A DNA stretch of 64,000 nucleotides from Corallococcus macrosporus DSM 14697 (GTDB lineage Bacteria; Myxococcota; Myxococcia; Myxococcales; Myxococcaceae), in contig NZ_CP022203.1 in NCBI RefSeq assembly GCF_002305895.1, forward strand, positions 3,946,501 to 4,010,500. Reading direction: 5' to 3'. The first letter of the stretch is position 1, and each line of letters starts with the position of its first letter. A program made the translations under genes and the position numbers. Shown here in pieces: positions 8,203-17,568 of the stretch. Below the pieces are notes generated by a model that saw only the letters and a list, made by a program, of their open reading frames with translations, ran no database searches and was not told the DNA's origin.

Positions 8203-9024
8203 ATGATCGCACGCACGCTCTGCGTCTTCGCTTCGTTGGCCGTCTCGTTGGCGGCGCCGGTCGCCGCGGCACAGGACGATGAGAACGTCCTGGACAAGGT
8301 CGTCGTCCGCAACCGGCTGTACGAGCCGGGCGGCAAGCTGGAGGTGTCCCTGGGGGTGGGTCTGCCGCTGCAGACGCGCCTGACGGCGCACTACGTCTTC
8401 AACGCCGGCGTGGCCTTCAACCTCTTCAACACCTTCGCGGTGGAGGCGCGGGCGGGCTATGCGGCCAGCCGTCACACGGGCCTGGCGCGCTCCATCTCCG
8501 AGAGCTTCCTCAACCGCGAGGACAAGCGCGTCACCGACGAGCTGGAAGACCTCTGGCAGATGAACCTGCACGGGGTGGCCGGTGTCCGCTGGGCGCCCAT
8601 CTACGGGAAGCTCAGCCTGCTGTCGGACCTGCCGGCCCACTTCCAGGCCTACGTCTGGGCCGGCGGCGGCCTGGGCTCCTTCGAGCGCCGGTCCGTCATC
8701 CAGTGCGCGCAGGTGGTGAACCGCGAGCTGGGCATCTGTGACAACCGGACGTCGGTGGATGATCGCGGCTCGGCCTCCCAGGACTACTGGGTGAGGGAGT
8801 CGCGGGTGGCCCCGGTGGTGTCCGCGGCGGTGGGCTTCCGCTTCTTCATCCGGAACAACCACGGCGTGCGCCTGGAGCTGCGCGACTGGGTCTTCCGGGA
8901 CAACTACCGCGTCAACCTGTCGCGCGACGCGTGGGAGGCGGGGCAGGCGACGGGTGAGCCCGCGCGCAGTCCTGGCCTCACGCACCTGGTGCAGTTCGAC
9001 CTTGGCTACACCTTCTCCTTCTAG
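8203..9024 (+). CDS. nfsA: Outer-membrane beta-barrel protein, NfsA/GltA-like
   Basis: The 273-residue product has a signal peptide ending at VAAAQ (about residue 23) and then alternating amphipathic strands (LEVSLGVGLPLQ, TAHYVFNAGVAFNLF, AVEARAGYAAS) and ends in the aromatic C-terminal strand VQFDLGYTFSF typical of outer-membrane barrels. WAPIYGKLSLLSDLPAHF is also present in closely related form (TPLYGKFAFLNNSLAQF) in the next gene, showing that the two are related. In the Nfs/Glt systems A and B are paired outer-membrane proteins. Assignment as A rests on order and paralogy with gene B. Confidence 0.72.
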   Translation: MIARTLCVFASLAVSLAAPVAAAQDDENVLDKVVVRNRLYEPGGKLEVSLGVGLPLQTRLTAHYVFNAGVAFNLFNTFAVEARAGYAASRHTGLARSISESFLNREDKRVTDELEDLWQMNLHGVAGVRWAPIYGKLSLLSDLPAHFQAYVWAGGGLGSFERRSVIQCAQVVNRELGICDNRTSVDDRGSASQDYWVRESRVAPVVSAAVGFRFFIRNNHGVRLELRDWVFRDNYRVNLSRDAWEAGQATGEPARSPGLTHLVQFDLGYTFSF

Positions 9025-9036
9025 GTCCACCTGACT

Positions 9037-10362
9037 ATGCGACCGTTCCTGTCCCTCGCGCTCCTTGTCGCCACGGCCCCGCAGGCCGCGCCGCGCGTCC
9101 CGGCGCCGGCCTTCGCGCTGGCCCAGGTCCAGCAAGTGCCCGCGCCCGGTGCGGAGACGTCCGTGCCGCCGGCCGAGCAGCCCCAGTCGCCTCCGGAGGC
9201 CCCGGTGGGCCCCGCGTCCCGGCCGGAGCCGCTGGTGCCCGCGGAGGCCACCGAAGCCGCCGCGCCGCCCGCGGGCGTCCGCGCTGCTCCGGCGTCCGAG
9301 CCCGCCGCCGACGAGGCGCCCGTTGGCGAGCCCGCCAACCTTGATGAAGCCGACCCGGCGCCTGCCGCCGACACCGCGCCCACCGTGGAGTCGCCCGGCG
9401 CTCCCGCGGACACGGGCCTGGCGGGGCAGGAGGCGCCGCCCGCTCCGGACGACGCGCCGGTGCTGGCGTCCGACCTGGGCTCCGACGCGCCGCGCACCAC
9501 GGACGTCCAGCAGCAGCGGCTGGTGCACGGGGCGCCGCTCTACAACCCGAACGTGTCGGTGCACATCGTCCAGAAGAAGCGCTTCGCGGACGAGGGCCGT
9601 CACGAGCTGACGCTGTACCCGGCCACGGTGCAGGTGAACGGCAAGTACACCAACCACGCGGGCACGGCGGCGCACTACACCTACCACCTGCAGGAGAACT
9701 TCGCCCTCCAGGTGATGGGCCAGTACAACTGGTACTCGAACGAGAGCGGCTTCAACCTGGAGCTCATCGACAAGGTGCGTGAGCAGGCGCAGGCGGCCTC
9801 GTCGCTGCTGCTGGTGTGGGGCGCGCACGCGGGCGTGGAGGTCACCCCGCTCTACGGCAAGTTCGCCTTCCTCAACAACTCGCTGGCGCAGTTCAGCGTG
9901 GTGCTCAGCGGCGGCGCCGGCATCGGCTCCACGCGCCACCTCATCCGGCCGGCGGTGACGAACGAGGTGGAGGGCGAGGCGTTCCGGGTGCCCGCGCGCT
10001 TCGGCGACACCGGCACCAAGTTCCTCGGCTCGGTGGGTGGCGGCTTCCGGCTCCAGTTCGGTGAGTCGTACGCGCTGCGCGTGGAGGTGAGGGACCTCAT
10101 TTATACCGCGCGGGTGGACCGGGTGGACGGCTGCAACCTGGCGGACTTCGAGGCGCTGGAAGCGGCGCGCGCCACCAACCAGGACTTCTCCACGCTGAAC
10201 CTGAGCGGGAGCTGCCGCTACGAGAAGTTCGACGGCGTCGACCCGAAGACGCGGAAGAACTACCGCGAGGACATCATCCTGGGCCGTGACCTGGTGGCCG
10301 AGCCGTCCTCCGACGTCCTCAACAACGTGAGCTTCTACGCCGGCTTCTCTGTCCTCTTCTGA
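9037..10362 (+). CDS. nfsB: Outer-membrane beta-barrel protein with Pro/Ala-rich linker, NfsB/GltB-like
   Basis: The 441-residue product has a signal peptide, then about 140 residues of Pro, Ala and Glu-rich low complexity (residues 15-150), then a barrel domain that starts around LVHGAPLYNPNVSVHIV and ends at VSFYAGFSVLF. The linker is probably a periplasmic tether. TPLYGKFAFLNNSLAQF matches the equivalent segment of the preceding gene. It follows nfsA by 12 bp, with no strong ribosome site visible, so its translation may depend on nfsA. Identification as B follows order and paralogy. Confidence 0.72.
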   Translation: MRPFLSLALLVATAPQAAPRVPAPAFALAQVQQVPAPGAETSVPPAEQPQSPPEAPVGPASRPEPLVPAEATEAAAPPAGVRAAPASEPAADEAPVGEPANLDEADPAPAADTAPTVESPGAPADTGLAGQEAPPAPDDAPVLASDLGSDAPRTTDVQQQRLVHGAPLYNPNVSVHIVQKKRFADEGRHELTLYPATVQVNGKYTNHAGTAAHYTYHLQENFALQVMGQYNWYSNESGFNLELIDKVREQAQAASSLLLVWGAHAGVEVTPLYGKFAFLNNSLAQFSVVLSGGAGIGSTRHLIRPAVTNEVEGEAFRVPARFGDTGTKFLGSVGGGFRLQFGESYALRVEVRDLIYTARVDRVDGCNLADFEALEAARATNQDFSTLNLSGSCRYEKFDGVDPKTRKNYREDIILGRDLVAEPSSDVLNNVSFYAGFSVLF

Positions 10363-10385
10363 CGCACAGGAAGGCCCGAACCGCC

Positions 10386-11924
10386 ATGAAACGACTGCTC
10401 AGCCTCTTCGTCGCCCTGGCGCCGCTCGCGGTGACCGCCCAGCCGGACCCGGGCGGCTACAACCGCGCGCTGGCCGCCTTCAACGCCGGTGACATGGACA
10501 CCGCCGCGCCCCTCTTCTTCGAACTGGCGGAGAAGGCCTCCGACGCGGAGGTGAAGGGCAAGGCGGAGTACTTCCTCGGACAGGCGCTGGCCCAGAAGGG
10601 CCTGCCCGTCGCCGCCTTCATCACCTATGCGGCCATCGTCAACGCCGGGCCCTCCCACCCCTCCTACCTCAAGGCGGTGGAGGGGCTGGTGGACATGCAG
10701 CAGCAGCTGGACGAGCACAACCTCATCCCCAGCATCCTCAACCAAGCCTACACCGACGAGGTGCGAGATCGCTGGGTGACGCTGCCCAAGGAAGTGCTCG
10801 CGCGCATCAACTACCTGGTGGGCACGGTGAGCCAGCGCAAGAGCCGCTTCGAGGAGGCGCGCGCGCTGCTGGAGGCGGTGCCCCAGGACAGCCGCGTGTA
10901 CGCGAAGGCGCGCTACCTGCTGGGCGTGGTGCTGGCGGACCCGCGCTTCCCGGGCCGTCCAGGCGAGGCCTCCGTGCTGGACAAGGACGCGCTGGCCGCC
11001 TTCAACGCGGTGCTGGCCGCGAAGGAGGGGCAGTTGGACTTGCGCGCCACGCAGCACCTGGCGCTCATCGCCCTGGGCCGGCTCCACTACCGCCGCGGCG
11101 AGTACGCCGACGCCAGCGCCGCGTATGAGCGGGTGCCGCGCTACTCGCGCTACTGGGACCAGGCGCTCTTCGAGAACGGCTTCGCGCGCTTCCAGAACGA
11201 GGACTTCGGCGGGGCGCTCGGCAGCCTCCAGGCCCTGCACGCGCCGCAGTTCGAGGGCGCCTTCCAGCCCGAGTCGTGGATCCTCAAGGCGACCGTCTAT
11301 TACTACTCGTGCCTCTACGACGAGGTGAAGACCACGCTGGCGGCCTTCGACGCGCTGTACGGCCCCATGGAGCAGCAGCTCGAGCCCTTCACCGGCGAGG
11401 ACGTGCCGCTGGTGCAGTCCTACAACCTGGTGGCGGCGGAGAACCGCCGGCTGCCGCGCCCGGTGTACCTGTGGCTGCGCAACAACGAGCGCATCCGCGA
11501 GGTGATGCGGATGCTGGAGCGCGTGGACAACGAGAAGCGCGCGCTCATCAATGGACAGTGGCGTGGCACGGCGCTTGCGGCGCAGACCACCGCGTCGCTG
11601 GAGGACGTGCGCGGCACGCTGCTCCAGGTGGGTGGGACGCTGGCGCAGAGCCGCATCCGTGAGGCAGCGGACAATCTGCGGACCTTCTCCGACCAGGCGG
11701 AAATCATCCGCGTCCAGACGGCATTGGATGAAAAGGATTTGCTGCAGGCCGGCGTGGACCAGAAGGCGCTGCTGAAGCGGCAGTCGCTGTATCGCCCGAA
11801 GATGCCGGGCGCGGCCTGGAACTACTGGAAGTTCCAGGGCGAGTTCTGGATCGATGAGATTGGTTATTACCAATACACGCTGAAGCGCGGCTGCCCGGCC
11901 AAGACGGCTGAACAGCAGCCGTAG
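10386..11924 (+). CDS. nfsC: Secreted TPR-repeat protein, NfsC/GltC-like
   Basis: The 512-residue product has a signal peptide ending near TAQPDPG and helical repeats of the TPR type across most of the protein (for example YNRALAAFNAGDMDTAAPLF and GRLHYRRGEYADASAAYERV). The C-terminus contains a distinct aromatic motif (AAWNYWKFQGEFWIDEIGYY). GltC/NfsC are periplasmic TPR proteins that bridge membrane partners. AGGAAGG precedes the ATG. A strong hairpin lies after its stop. Confidence 0.75.
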   Translation: MKRLLSLFVALAPLAVTAQPDPGGYNRALAAFNAGDMDTAAPLFFELAEKASDAEVKGKAEYFLGQALAQKGLPVAAFITYAAIVNAGPSHPSYLKAVEGLVDMQQQLDEHNLIPSILNQAYTDEVRDRWVTLPKEVLARINYLVGTVSQRKSRFEEARALLEAVPQDSRVYAKARYLLGVVLADPRFPGRPGEASVLDKDALAAFNAVLAAKEGQLDLRATQHLALIALGRLHYRRGEYADASAAYERVPRYSRYWDQALFENGFARFQNEDFGGALGSLQALHAPQFEGAFQPESWILKATVYYYSCLYDEVKTTLAAFDALYGPMEQQLEPFTGEDVPLVQSYNLVAAENRRLPRPVYLWLRNNERIREVMRMLERVDNEKRALINGQWRGTALAAQTTASLEDVRGTLLQVGGTLAQSRIREAADNLRTFSDQAEIIRVQTALDEKDLLQAGVDQKALLKRQSLYRPKMPGAAWNYWKFQGEFWIDEIGYYQYTLKRGCPAKTAEQQP

Positions 11925-11959
11925 GAACACAGGCGCGGTTGTCACCCATGTTCGTACCC

Positions 11960-12012
11960 TGGAGGGGCCGGCTCCGCGCGCGCTGCGTGGATGCGGCCCC
12001 TCCATCGTTGTT
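11960..12012 (+). terminator. Hairpin between nfsC and nfsD, possible terminator or attenuator
   Basis: TGGAGGGGCCG (11960-11970) and CGGCCCCTCCA (11994-12004) form 11 perfect base pairs around a 23-nt loop, followed by TCGTTGTT. The tail is only moderately U-rich, so termination may be partial. A TTGACA hexamer starts at 12011, immediately after it. Confidence 0.5.
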
Positions 12013-12039
12013 GACAGCGCGCAAGCCCCGTTCCTCCGC

Positions 12040-12059
12040 CACTTCTCAATCCAGAAGTG
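12040..12059. repeat. 7-bp inverted repeat upstream of nfsD
   Basis: CACTTCT (12040-12046) and AGAAGTG (12053-12059) are separated by 6 bp. The symmetry and 13-bp centre spacing fit a dimeric regulator site; it lies downstream of the TTGACA hexamer at 12011-12016 and 80 bp before the nfsD start. Confidence 0.35.
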
Positions 12060-12138
12060 CGCATCTACTTTCCGTCGTCCCTCGTCAGTGGGTGCTGGAT
12101 TGCCCGCATGCCGGGTCGGCTTCACGGCAGGAGCTCGC

Positions 12139-15100
12139 ATGAAGGTGGTTCTTCGTTTCGGTGCGCTGGCGGTGGGCGCGGTGCTCATCACTGGCGGGGT
12201 GGGAGAGGCGGCGGAAACGCAGGCCCGTAAGGGGGGGAAGAAGCCCGCCGCGGCGTCCGCGTCGAAGACCTCGGGGGCGTCCGGCAACAAGGCGGGCGGG
12301 AAGAAGAAGGCCCAGGCGGCCCGCAAGGCCGAGGAGAAGGCACCGCCCCCGGGCGTGGCCCCCGAGGACGTGCGCCAGGGCCCCGCGCGCGTCCGGCCCG
12401 CCACGGCGAAGTTCGCGGAGCTGCCGCGCATCCCCGACGCGAAGCGGGACGCGCTGGCGGACAAGAAGCGCGACGAGGCCATCGAGGCCTTCAAGCGCCT
12501 CATCCCCAAGCTGCGCGACGGCAACCCGCAGAAGGCGGAGATGCTCTACCGCCTGTCGGAGCTCTACTGGGAGAAGTCCAAGTACCTCTACCAGCTCGAG
12601 ATGACGCGCTTCCTCGCGGAGGAGAAGGAGTACGACGCGGCCGTGGCGCGCGGCGAGAAGGTGGCGGCGCCCAAGCAGGACCACACGGGCAGCGAGCGCT
12701 ACCGCGCCGAGACGATGGGCCTCTACGAGGACATCCTCCGCGCGTACCCGGACTATCCGCAGCGCGACGAGGTCCTCTTCTCCATGGGCTACAACTACTA
12801 CGAGCTGGGGCGCCGCGAGGACGCGGTGGCCCGCTACGAGGAGTTGATCCGCGACTTCCCCCAGTCGCAGTTCGTGCCGGACGCGTACATCCAGCTCGGC
12901 AACCACTACTTCGAGAACAACAAGCTCATCCCCGCCAAGCAGAACTACGAGAAGGCGCGGGACTCGGGCGTGCCCAAGATCTACGCCTACGCCGTCTACA
13001 AGCTGTCCTGGTGTGACTACAACACCGGCGACTACGAGCCGGGCCTCCAGAAGCTCCACGAGGTGGTGGACTACGCGGCGAAGAGCCCGGAGCTGGGTGA
13101 CCTGCGCACCGAGGCGCTCAACGACCTGCCCGTCTTCTACGTCCAGTTGGACCAGCCGAAGCAGGCCATCGCCTACTTCAAGCAGAAGGCCCCGGCGCAG
13201 CGCGTGGGCCGGCTGCTGGCCAAGACGGCCGCGGGCCTGGTGGAGGCGGGCCACTTCGACAGCGCCATCCTCACCTACCGCACGCTCGTGGACGACGACC
13301 CCATGGGCGCCAACGCGCCGGAGTACCAGCAGGCCATCGTCCGCGCGCACGAAGGGCTCCGCCAGCGCCAGGTGGTCCGCAAGGAGATGAAGCGGATGGT
13401 GGACCTCTACAGCCCCGGTGGCGCGTGGTGGAAGGCCAACGAGGGGAAGACCACCGTCCTGCGCAACGCCTTCAACGTCACCGAAGAGGCGATGCGCGTC
13501 ATGGTCACCGAGTACCACCAGGAGGCGCAGAAGACGCGCCAGGTGGAGACGTACCGGCTGGCGCGAGACATCTACAGGCAGTATGTGAATGCGTTCGCCT
13601 CCAACGCGAACCCGGACTTCGTGGCGGACTCCGCCTTCAACCTCCGCTTCTTCTACGCGGAGATCCTCTGGGCGCTGGAGGAGTGGGAGGCGGCCGCGGC
13701 CGAGTACGACGCCGTGGTGGCCTTCAAGATTCCGGACCGCGACACGGCGCGCGAGGTCTCCAACGAGTCCTACCGCAAGAGCGCCGCGTACAACGCCATC
13801 CTCGCCTACGACAAGCTGGTGAAGATCGAGCGCGGCCAGCTCGCCAGGAGCGACCTGCGCGACGGCCAGAAGGTCGACGAGAAGAAGGACAAGGGCGACG
13901 TCGCCAGGCAGAAGATCGTCAAGCGCGACGCCAAGGACCGCCAGGAGGAGCCGCTCACGAAGTTCGAGGACCGGCTGGTCGCCGCGTGCGACGTCTACGT
14001 GAAGCTGTATCCGGACACGCAGGATGAAATCGACCTGCGCTACCAGGCCGCCGTCATCCTCTACGACCGCAGCCACTTCGTGGACGCGGCCCGGCGCTTC
14101 GGCGAAATCATCGAGAAGTTCCCCGAGGAGCGCCGCTCCCGCGACGCGGCCGACCTCACCATGTACGTGCTGGAGAGCCGCGAGGAGTGGCTGGAGCTGA
14201 ACACGCTGTCGAGGAAGTTCCTGGCGAACAAGAAGCTGGCCAGGCCGGGGACGGACTTCGCCGTGCGCGTCAGCCGCGTCGTCGAAGGCAGCCAGTACAA
14301 GTGGGTGGACGAGATCATCTACAAGAAGGAGAAGAACCCGAAGAAGGCCGCCGAGGAGTTCCTCCGCTTCGTGTCCGAGTTCCCCAAGTCGGAGAACGCG
14401 GACCGCGCGCTCACCTACGCGATGGTCATCGCGCAGGAGGCGGGGGAGATCGACAAGGGCCTGGCCGCGGGCGAGCGCTTCCTCAAGGAGTACCCGCGCA
14501 GCCCCTTCGAGCTGAAGGCGCGCTACTCGCTGGCCGGCCTCTACGAGAAGGTCGCCGAGTACCGGAAGGCCGCTGTCATGGCGGAGTCCTTCGTGGCCAG
14601 CTACGACGCCGCGCTGAAGGCGGCCAACGCCGGCGGGAAGTCCAAGGCGGGCGCCAAGGCGAACGTCGCCCCGGGCGCCGAGGACGCGGAGTCCAAGCGT
14701 GAGCGGCTGGCCGCCGAGCGCAAGGCGCTGCTGGACGAGGCGGGCGGCTGGGTGGCGGACGCGCAGTTCAACGCGGGCGTCTGGTGGGAAGGCGCGGGGG
14801 AGCCGCAGAAGGCCGTGGCCGCCTACAACGCCTACGTGTCCCGCTTCAGGGACCGCAAGGACGTGCCGCAGGTGGCCTTCGCGGCGGCGCTCGCGTGGGA
14901 GAAGGAGAAGAAGTGGAGCGAGGCGGCCCGGGCCTTCGGCCACTTCGCGGAGACGTATGGCCGTGACTCGCGCTCCAGCTCCGCGCAGGTGTACCTGGCG
15001 CGCTACCACGAGCTGCTGGCGTACGAGCAGCTCAAGAACACGCGCGAGCAGGAGCGCGTGCAGGCCGAGCTGGTGCGGGCGTGGAACCGCCTGCCGGAGA

Positions 15101-15750
15101 GCGCGCGCAAGGACGCGGCGGTGCTCAACGCCTACGGCCACGCGCGCTTCCTGTCGCTGGAGCCCGCGTGGAAGCGCTACACGGGCATCCGCTTCTCGCG
15201 GGTGAGCACCATCCGCCGGGACCTGGCGGCGAAGCAGAAGGAGATTCAACGGCTGGAGAAGGCGTACCTCGCGGTGCTGTCCACCGGCTCCGGTGACTGG
15301 GGCATCGCGGCGCTCACGCGCATCGGCCTGGCCTACGCGGACTTCGCGCGCAACATCATGGACTCGCCGGACCCGTCCGGGCTCGACGAGGAGCAGCTCG
15401 CCATGTACCGCGGCGAGCTGGAGAACCTGGCGCTGCCGCTGGAGGACAAGGCCGCCGAGGCCCTGGAGAAGGCGCTGGAGAAGGCCTACGAGCTGGGCGT
15501 CTACAGCCCGTGGACGCTGACGGCGCAGGACCAGGTGAACCGCCTGCGCCCCGGGGCCTACGCGCAGGTGCGGCAGGTGGACTACCGCGGCAGTGACACG
15601 CTCGTCCGGTCGGACCTGGTGCGCGTGCTGGAGGGCGCCACCGCGACCACGCCGGCGCCGGCCTCCGCGCCGGAGGACCCGCGGGCGCCGAAGTCCTCGG
15701 AAGGCGAGGCGCAGGCCCCCACGGCCGCGCGCGGGGAGGTGCTGCGATGA
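12139..15750 (+). CDS. nfsD: Large secreted TPR-repeat protein, NfsD/GltD-like
   Basis: From ATG 12139 (AGGAG 6 nt before) the product has 1203 residues: a signal peptide (VLITGGVGEAAET), a Lys/Ala-rich segment (KGGKKPAAASASK), then TPR-like helical hairpins to the end (for example ILRAYPDYPQRDEVLFSMGY and DSAILTYRTLVDDDP). It has a Pro/Ala-rich tail. GltD (AgmU) and NfsD are the very large TPR proteins of the family, and the length fits. Stop and nfsE start overlap as ATGA. An earlier GTG at 12088 has no ribosome site. Confidence 0.8.
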   Translation: MKVVLRFGALAVGAVLITGGVGEAAETQARKGGKKPAAASASKTSGASGNKAGGKKKAQAARKAEEKAPPPGVAPEDVRQGPARVRPATAKFAELPRIPDAKRDALADKKRDEAIEAFKRLIPKLRDGNPQKAEMLYRLSELYWEKSKYLYQLEMTRFLAEEKEYDAAVARGEKVAAPKQDHTGSERYRAETMGLYEDILRAYPDYPQRDEVLFSMGYNYYELGRREDAVARYEELIRDFPQSQFVPDAYIQLGNHYFENNKLIPAKQNYEKARDSGVPKIYAYAVYKLSWCDYNTGDYEPGLQKLHEVVDYAAKSPELGDLRTEALNDLPVFYVQLDQPKQAIAYFKQKAPAQRVGRLLAKTAAGLVEAGHFDSAILTYRTLVDDDPMGANAPEYQQAIVRAHEGLRQRQVVRKEMKRMVDLYSPGGAWWKANEGKTTVLRNAFNVTEEAMRVMVTEYHQEAQKTRQVETYRLARDIYRQYVNAFASNANPDFVADSAFNLRFFYAEILWALEEWEAAAAEYDAVVAFKIPDRDTAREVSNESYRKSAAYNAILAYDKLVKIERGQLARSDLRDGQKVDEKKDKGDVARQKIVKRDAKDRQEEPLTKFEDRLVAACDVYVKLYPDTQDEIDLRYQAAVILYDRSHFVDAARRFGEIIEKFPEERRSRDAADLTMYVLESREEWLELNTLSRKFLANKKLARPGTDFAVRVSRVVEGSQYKWVDEIIYKKEKNPKKAAEEFLRFVSEFPKSENADRALTYAMVIAQEAGEIDKGLAAGERFLKEYPRSPFELKARYSLAGLYEKVAEYRKAAVMAESFVASYDAALKAANAGGKSKAGAKANVAPGAEDAESKRERLAAERKALLDEAGGWVADAQFNAGVWWEGAGEPQKAVAAYNAYVSRFRDRKDVPQVAFAAALAWEKEKKWSEAARAFGHFAETYGRDSRSSSAQVYLARYHELLAYEQLKNTREQERVQAELVRAWNRLPESARKDAAVLNAYGHARFLSLEPAWKRYTGIRFSRVSTIRRDLAAKQKEIQRLEKAYLAVLSTGSGDWGIAALTRIGLAYADFARNIMDSPDPSGLDEEQLAMYRGELENLALPLEDKAAEALEKALEKAYELGVYSPWTLTAQDQVNRLRPGAYAQVRQVDYRGSDTLVRSDLVRVLEGATATTPAPASAPEDPRAPKSSEGEAQAPTAARGEVLR

Positions 15751-17246
15751 AGGGGAAGACGCAGATGAACTGGTTCCGTTCGCTCCTCGTCGGCTCGCTG
15801 GCCTTCACGGCGGCGTGCGCGTCGGGGCCTCAGAAGAAGCAGACCGCCATGCCGGAGGCGACGCCGCCCGCGGCGCGGCAGCCCGCGCCGGAGCAGCAGC
15901 CGGCGCCGTCTCCGGAGAAGACGGACGGCGACGCGGAGGCCGCCTTCGCGGCGGCGCTCCAGGCCTACGAGGCGGGCGACCTGGACGGCGCGCGCAAGGG
16001 CTTCGAGGCGGTGGTGGACGTGCTGCCGCAGAGCCTCAACGCGCAGTTCAACCTGGGCGTCATCGCCGAGCGCCAGGGCCAGCCTGACGACGCGCGCGTG
16101 GCCTATGAGAAGGTGCTGCTGTTGGATCCGGCGCACGTGCCCGCGGTGGTCAACCTGGGCGTCATGTACCGGGAGCAGGGACGGCTGGATGAAGCCATCG
16201 CGCTGTTCGAGCGGGCGCTGAAGACGCCCGGCCGCGAATACGACGCGTCGCTGCTCAACAGCCTGTCCATCACCTACCGCGTCGCCGGGAAGCTGGACGC
16301 GTCCGAGGACGCGGCCCGCCGCGTGCTGGTGCGCAACAAGGACAACCCGGGCGCGTACAAGAACCTGGCGCACGTGGCCTACGCGCGGGAGAAGTACCGG
16401 CTGGCGGAGCTGCTGGCCGGCACCGCGCGCAAGCACGCGGAGAACGACCCGGCGCTCCACAACCTGCTGGGCATGGTCTACCTGAAGCTGGAGGACCGCC
16501 CCCGCGCGCTGGTGAACTTCCAGAAGGCCGTGGCCCTGGATGCGAAGTTCGCTCCGGGCTACCTCAACCTGGGCGCGCTGGCCCTGGCCTACCGTGACTA
16601 CGCGGGCGCCGAGCGCTCCTTCGGCAAGGCCGTGGAGCTGGAGCCGGGCTCGCCGGACGCGGCGCTGTACCTGGCCTGGGCGCTGGACGGACAGAAGGGG
16701 CGCGATCCGAAGAAGGGCCTGGCCGCGGGTGAGGCCTTCGAGAAGGTGCTCGCCACGCGCGCGGACCTCCCCGAGGCCGTGTGCGGCGCGGGCTGGGCCT
16801 ACGCGTCGGACCGCGCGGGCTGGGAGAAGGCCATCGCGTTCCTCGACCGCTGCAAGGGGCTCGAGACGACGACGGACACCGACAAGCAGATGATCACGGC
16901 CAAGGTGCAGGGCCTGCAGAGCATGCTCAAGGCCGCGCCGCCCGAGGCCGCGCCCGCCACCGCGGAGGGTGAAGGCGAGGGCGCTCCGGCGGATGAGGCC
17001 ATTGGCGGCGGTGGCGCGCAGCCCGCGCAGGGCTCCGAGGGCGCGCAGCCCGAAGCGGGCGCGGAAGGAGACGCCACGGGCGGCGCGGGTTCGCAGCCTG
17101 GGCAGGGCGCGGCTGATGCGACGGAGGGCGATGCCTCGGACGGCGTGGGCACCCAGCCCGCGCAGGGCTCGGGCACTGCTCCCAGTGGGGAAGGAACGCC
17201 CGCGGGCAACGGCGTTCAGTCTGCTCCCGGCGCCACGGGCCGGTGA
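15747..17246 (+). CDS. nfsE: TPR-repeat lipoprotein, NfsE/GltE-like
   Basis: The 499-residue product starts with KGKTQMNWFRSLLVGSLA and a weak lipobox (FTAAC, Cys at about residue 25), so it is probably a lipoprotein. TPR repeats cover about residues 60-390 (for example LNAQFNLGVIAERQGQPDDA and PAVVNLGVMYREQGRLDEA), followed by a Gly/Ala/Glu-rich tail with repeated GxQPAQGS-like units. GltE/NfsE are outer-membrane-associated TPR lipoproteins. The start overlaps the nfsD stop (ATGA). A perfect terminator follows, 55 bp after the stop. Confidence 0.8.
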   Translation: MKGKTQMNWFRSLLVGSLAFTAACASGPQKKQTAMPEATPPAARQPAPEQQPAPSPEKTDGDAEAAFAAALQAYEAGDLDGARKGFEAVVDVLPQSLNAQFNLGVIAERQGQPDDARVAYEKVLLLDPAHVPAVVNLGVMYREQGRLDEAIALFERALKTPGREYDASLLNSLSITYRVAGKLDASEDAARRVLVRNKDNPGAYKNLAHVAYAREKYRLAELLAGTARKHAENDPALHNLLGMVYLKLEDRPRALVNFQKAVALDAKFAPGYLNLGALALAYRDYAGAERSFGKAVELEPGSPDAALYLAWALDGQKGRDPKKGLAAGEAFEKVLATRADLPEAVCGAGWAYASDRAGWEKAIAFLDRCKGLETTTDTDKQMITAKVQGLQSMLKAAPPEAAPATAEGEGEGAPADEAIGGGGAQPAQGSEGAQPEAGAEGDATGGAGSQPGQGAADATEGDASDGVGTQPAQGSGTAPSGEGTPAGNGVQSAPGATGR

Positions 17247-17301
17247 GGCGGGCGCCGCGCTCCTCGGGCGTGTCGTCGTTCAATTCAGGCGCGGGAACCG
17301 T

Positions 17302-17337
17302 CGGCGTTGCCACTCATTGAAGTGGCAACGCCGTTTT
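17302..17337 (+). terminator. Strong Rho-independent terminator after nfsE
   Basis: CGGCGTTGCCACT (17302-17314) pairs perfectly over 13 bp with AGTGGCAACGCCG (17321-17333), with a 6-nt loop and a TTTT tail. It should end most transcripts before nfsF. The remaining 231 bp up to nfsF show no clear -35/-10 pair, though a new promoter is expected there. Confidence 0.85.
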
Positions 17338-17568
17338 CGCGACACGGGTGGGGGCGGGCCCTCCGACACGCATGGCGCCCGTCAGCCTGGTGGGCGGGGC
17401 CAGGTTGGACAGACACCCGAGGCCTCACCCTGGCGGACAGGCTGGAGTTCTGACGAAGCGGGACGGAACTTTTTTCCCCTCTCCAGGCTGCAACACCCGG
17501 TTGGGCAGGCAGGCTCCTCTGGATTCAAGGACTTGAAGTTGGATCGCGCTGTGCAAGGGAGGTTGAGC

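Noticed and set aside
12085-15249. 1054-codon open frame on the minus strand
   Set aside because: It lies antisense to the nfsD TPR gene. Its product is dominated by Leu, Arg, Val and His without domains, typical of a GC-rich antisense frame.
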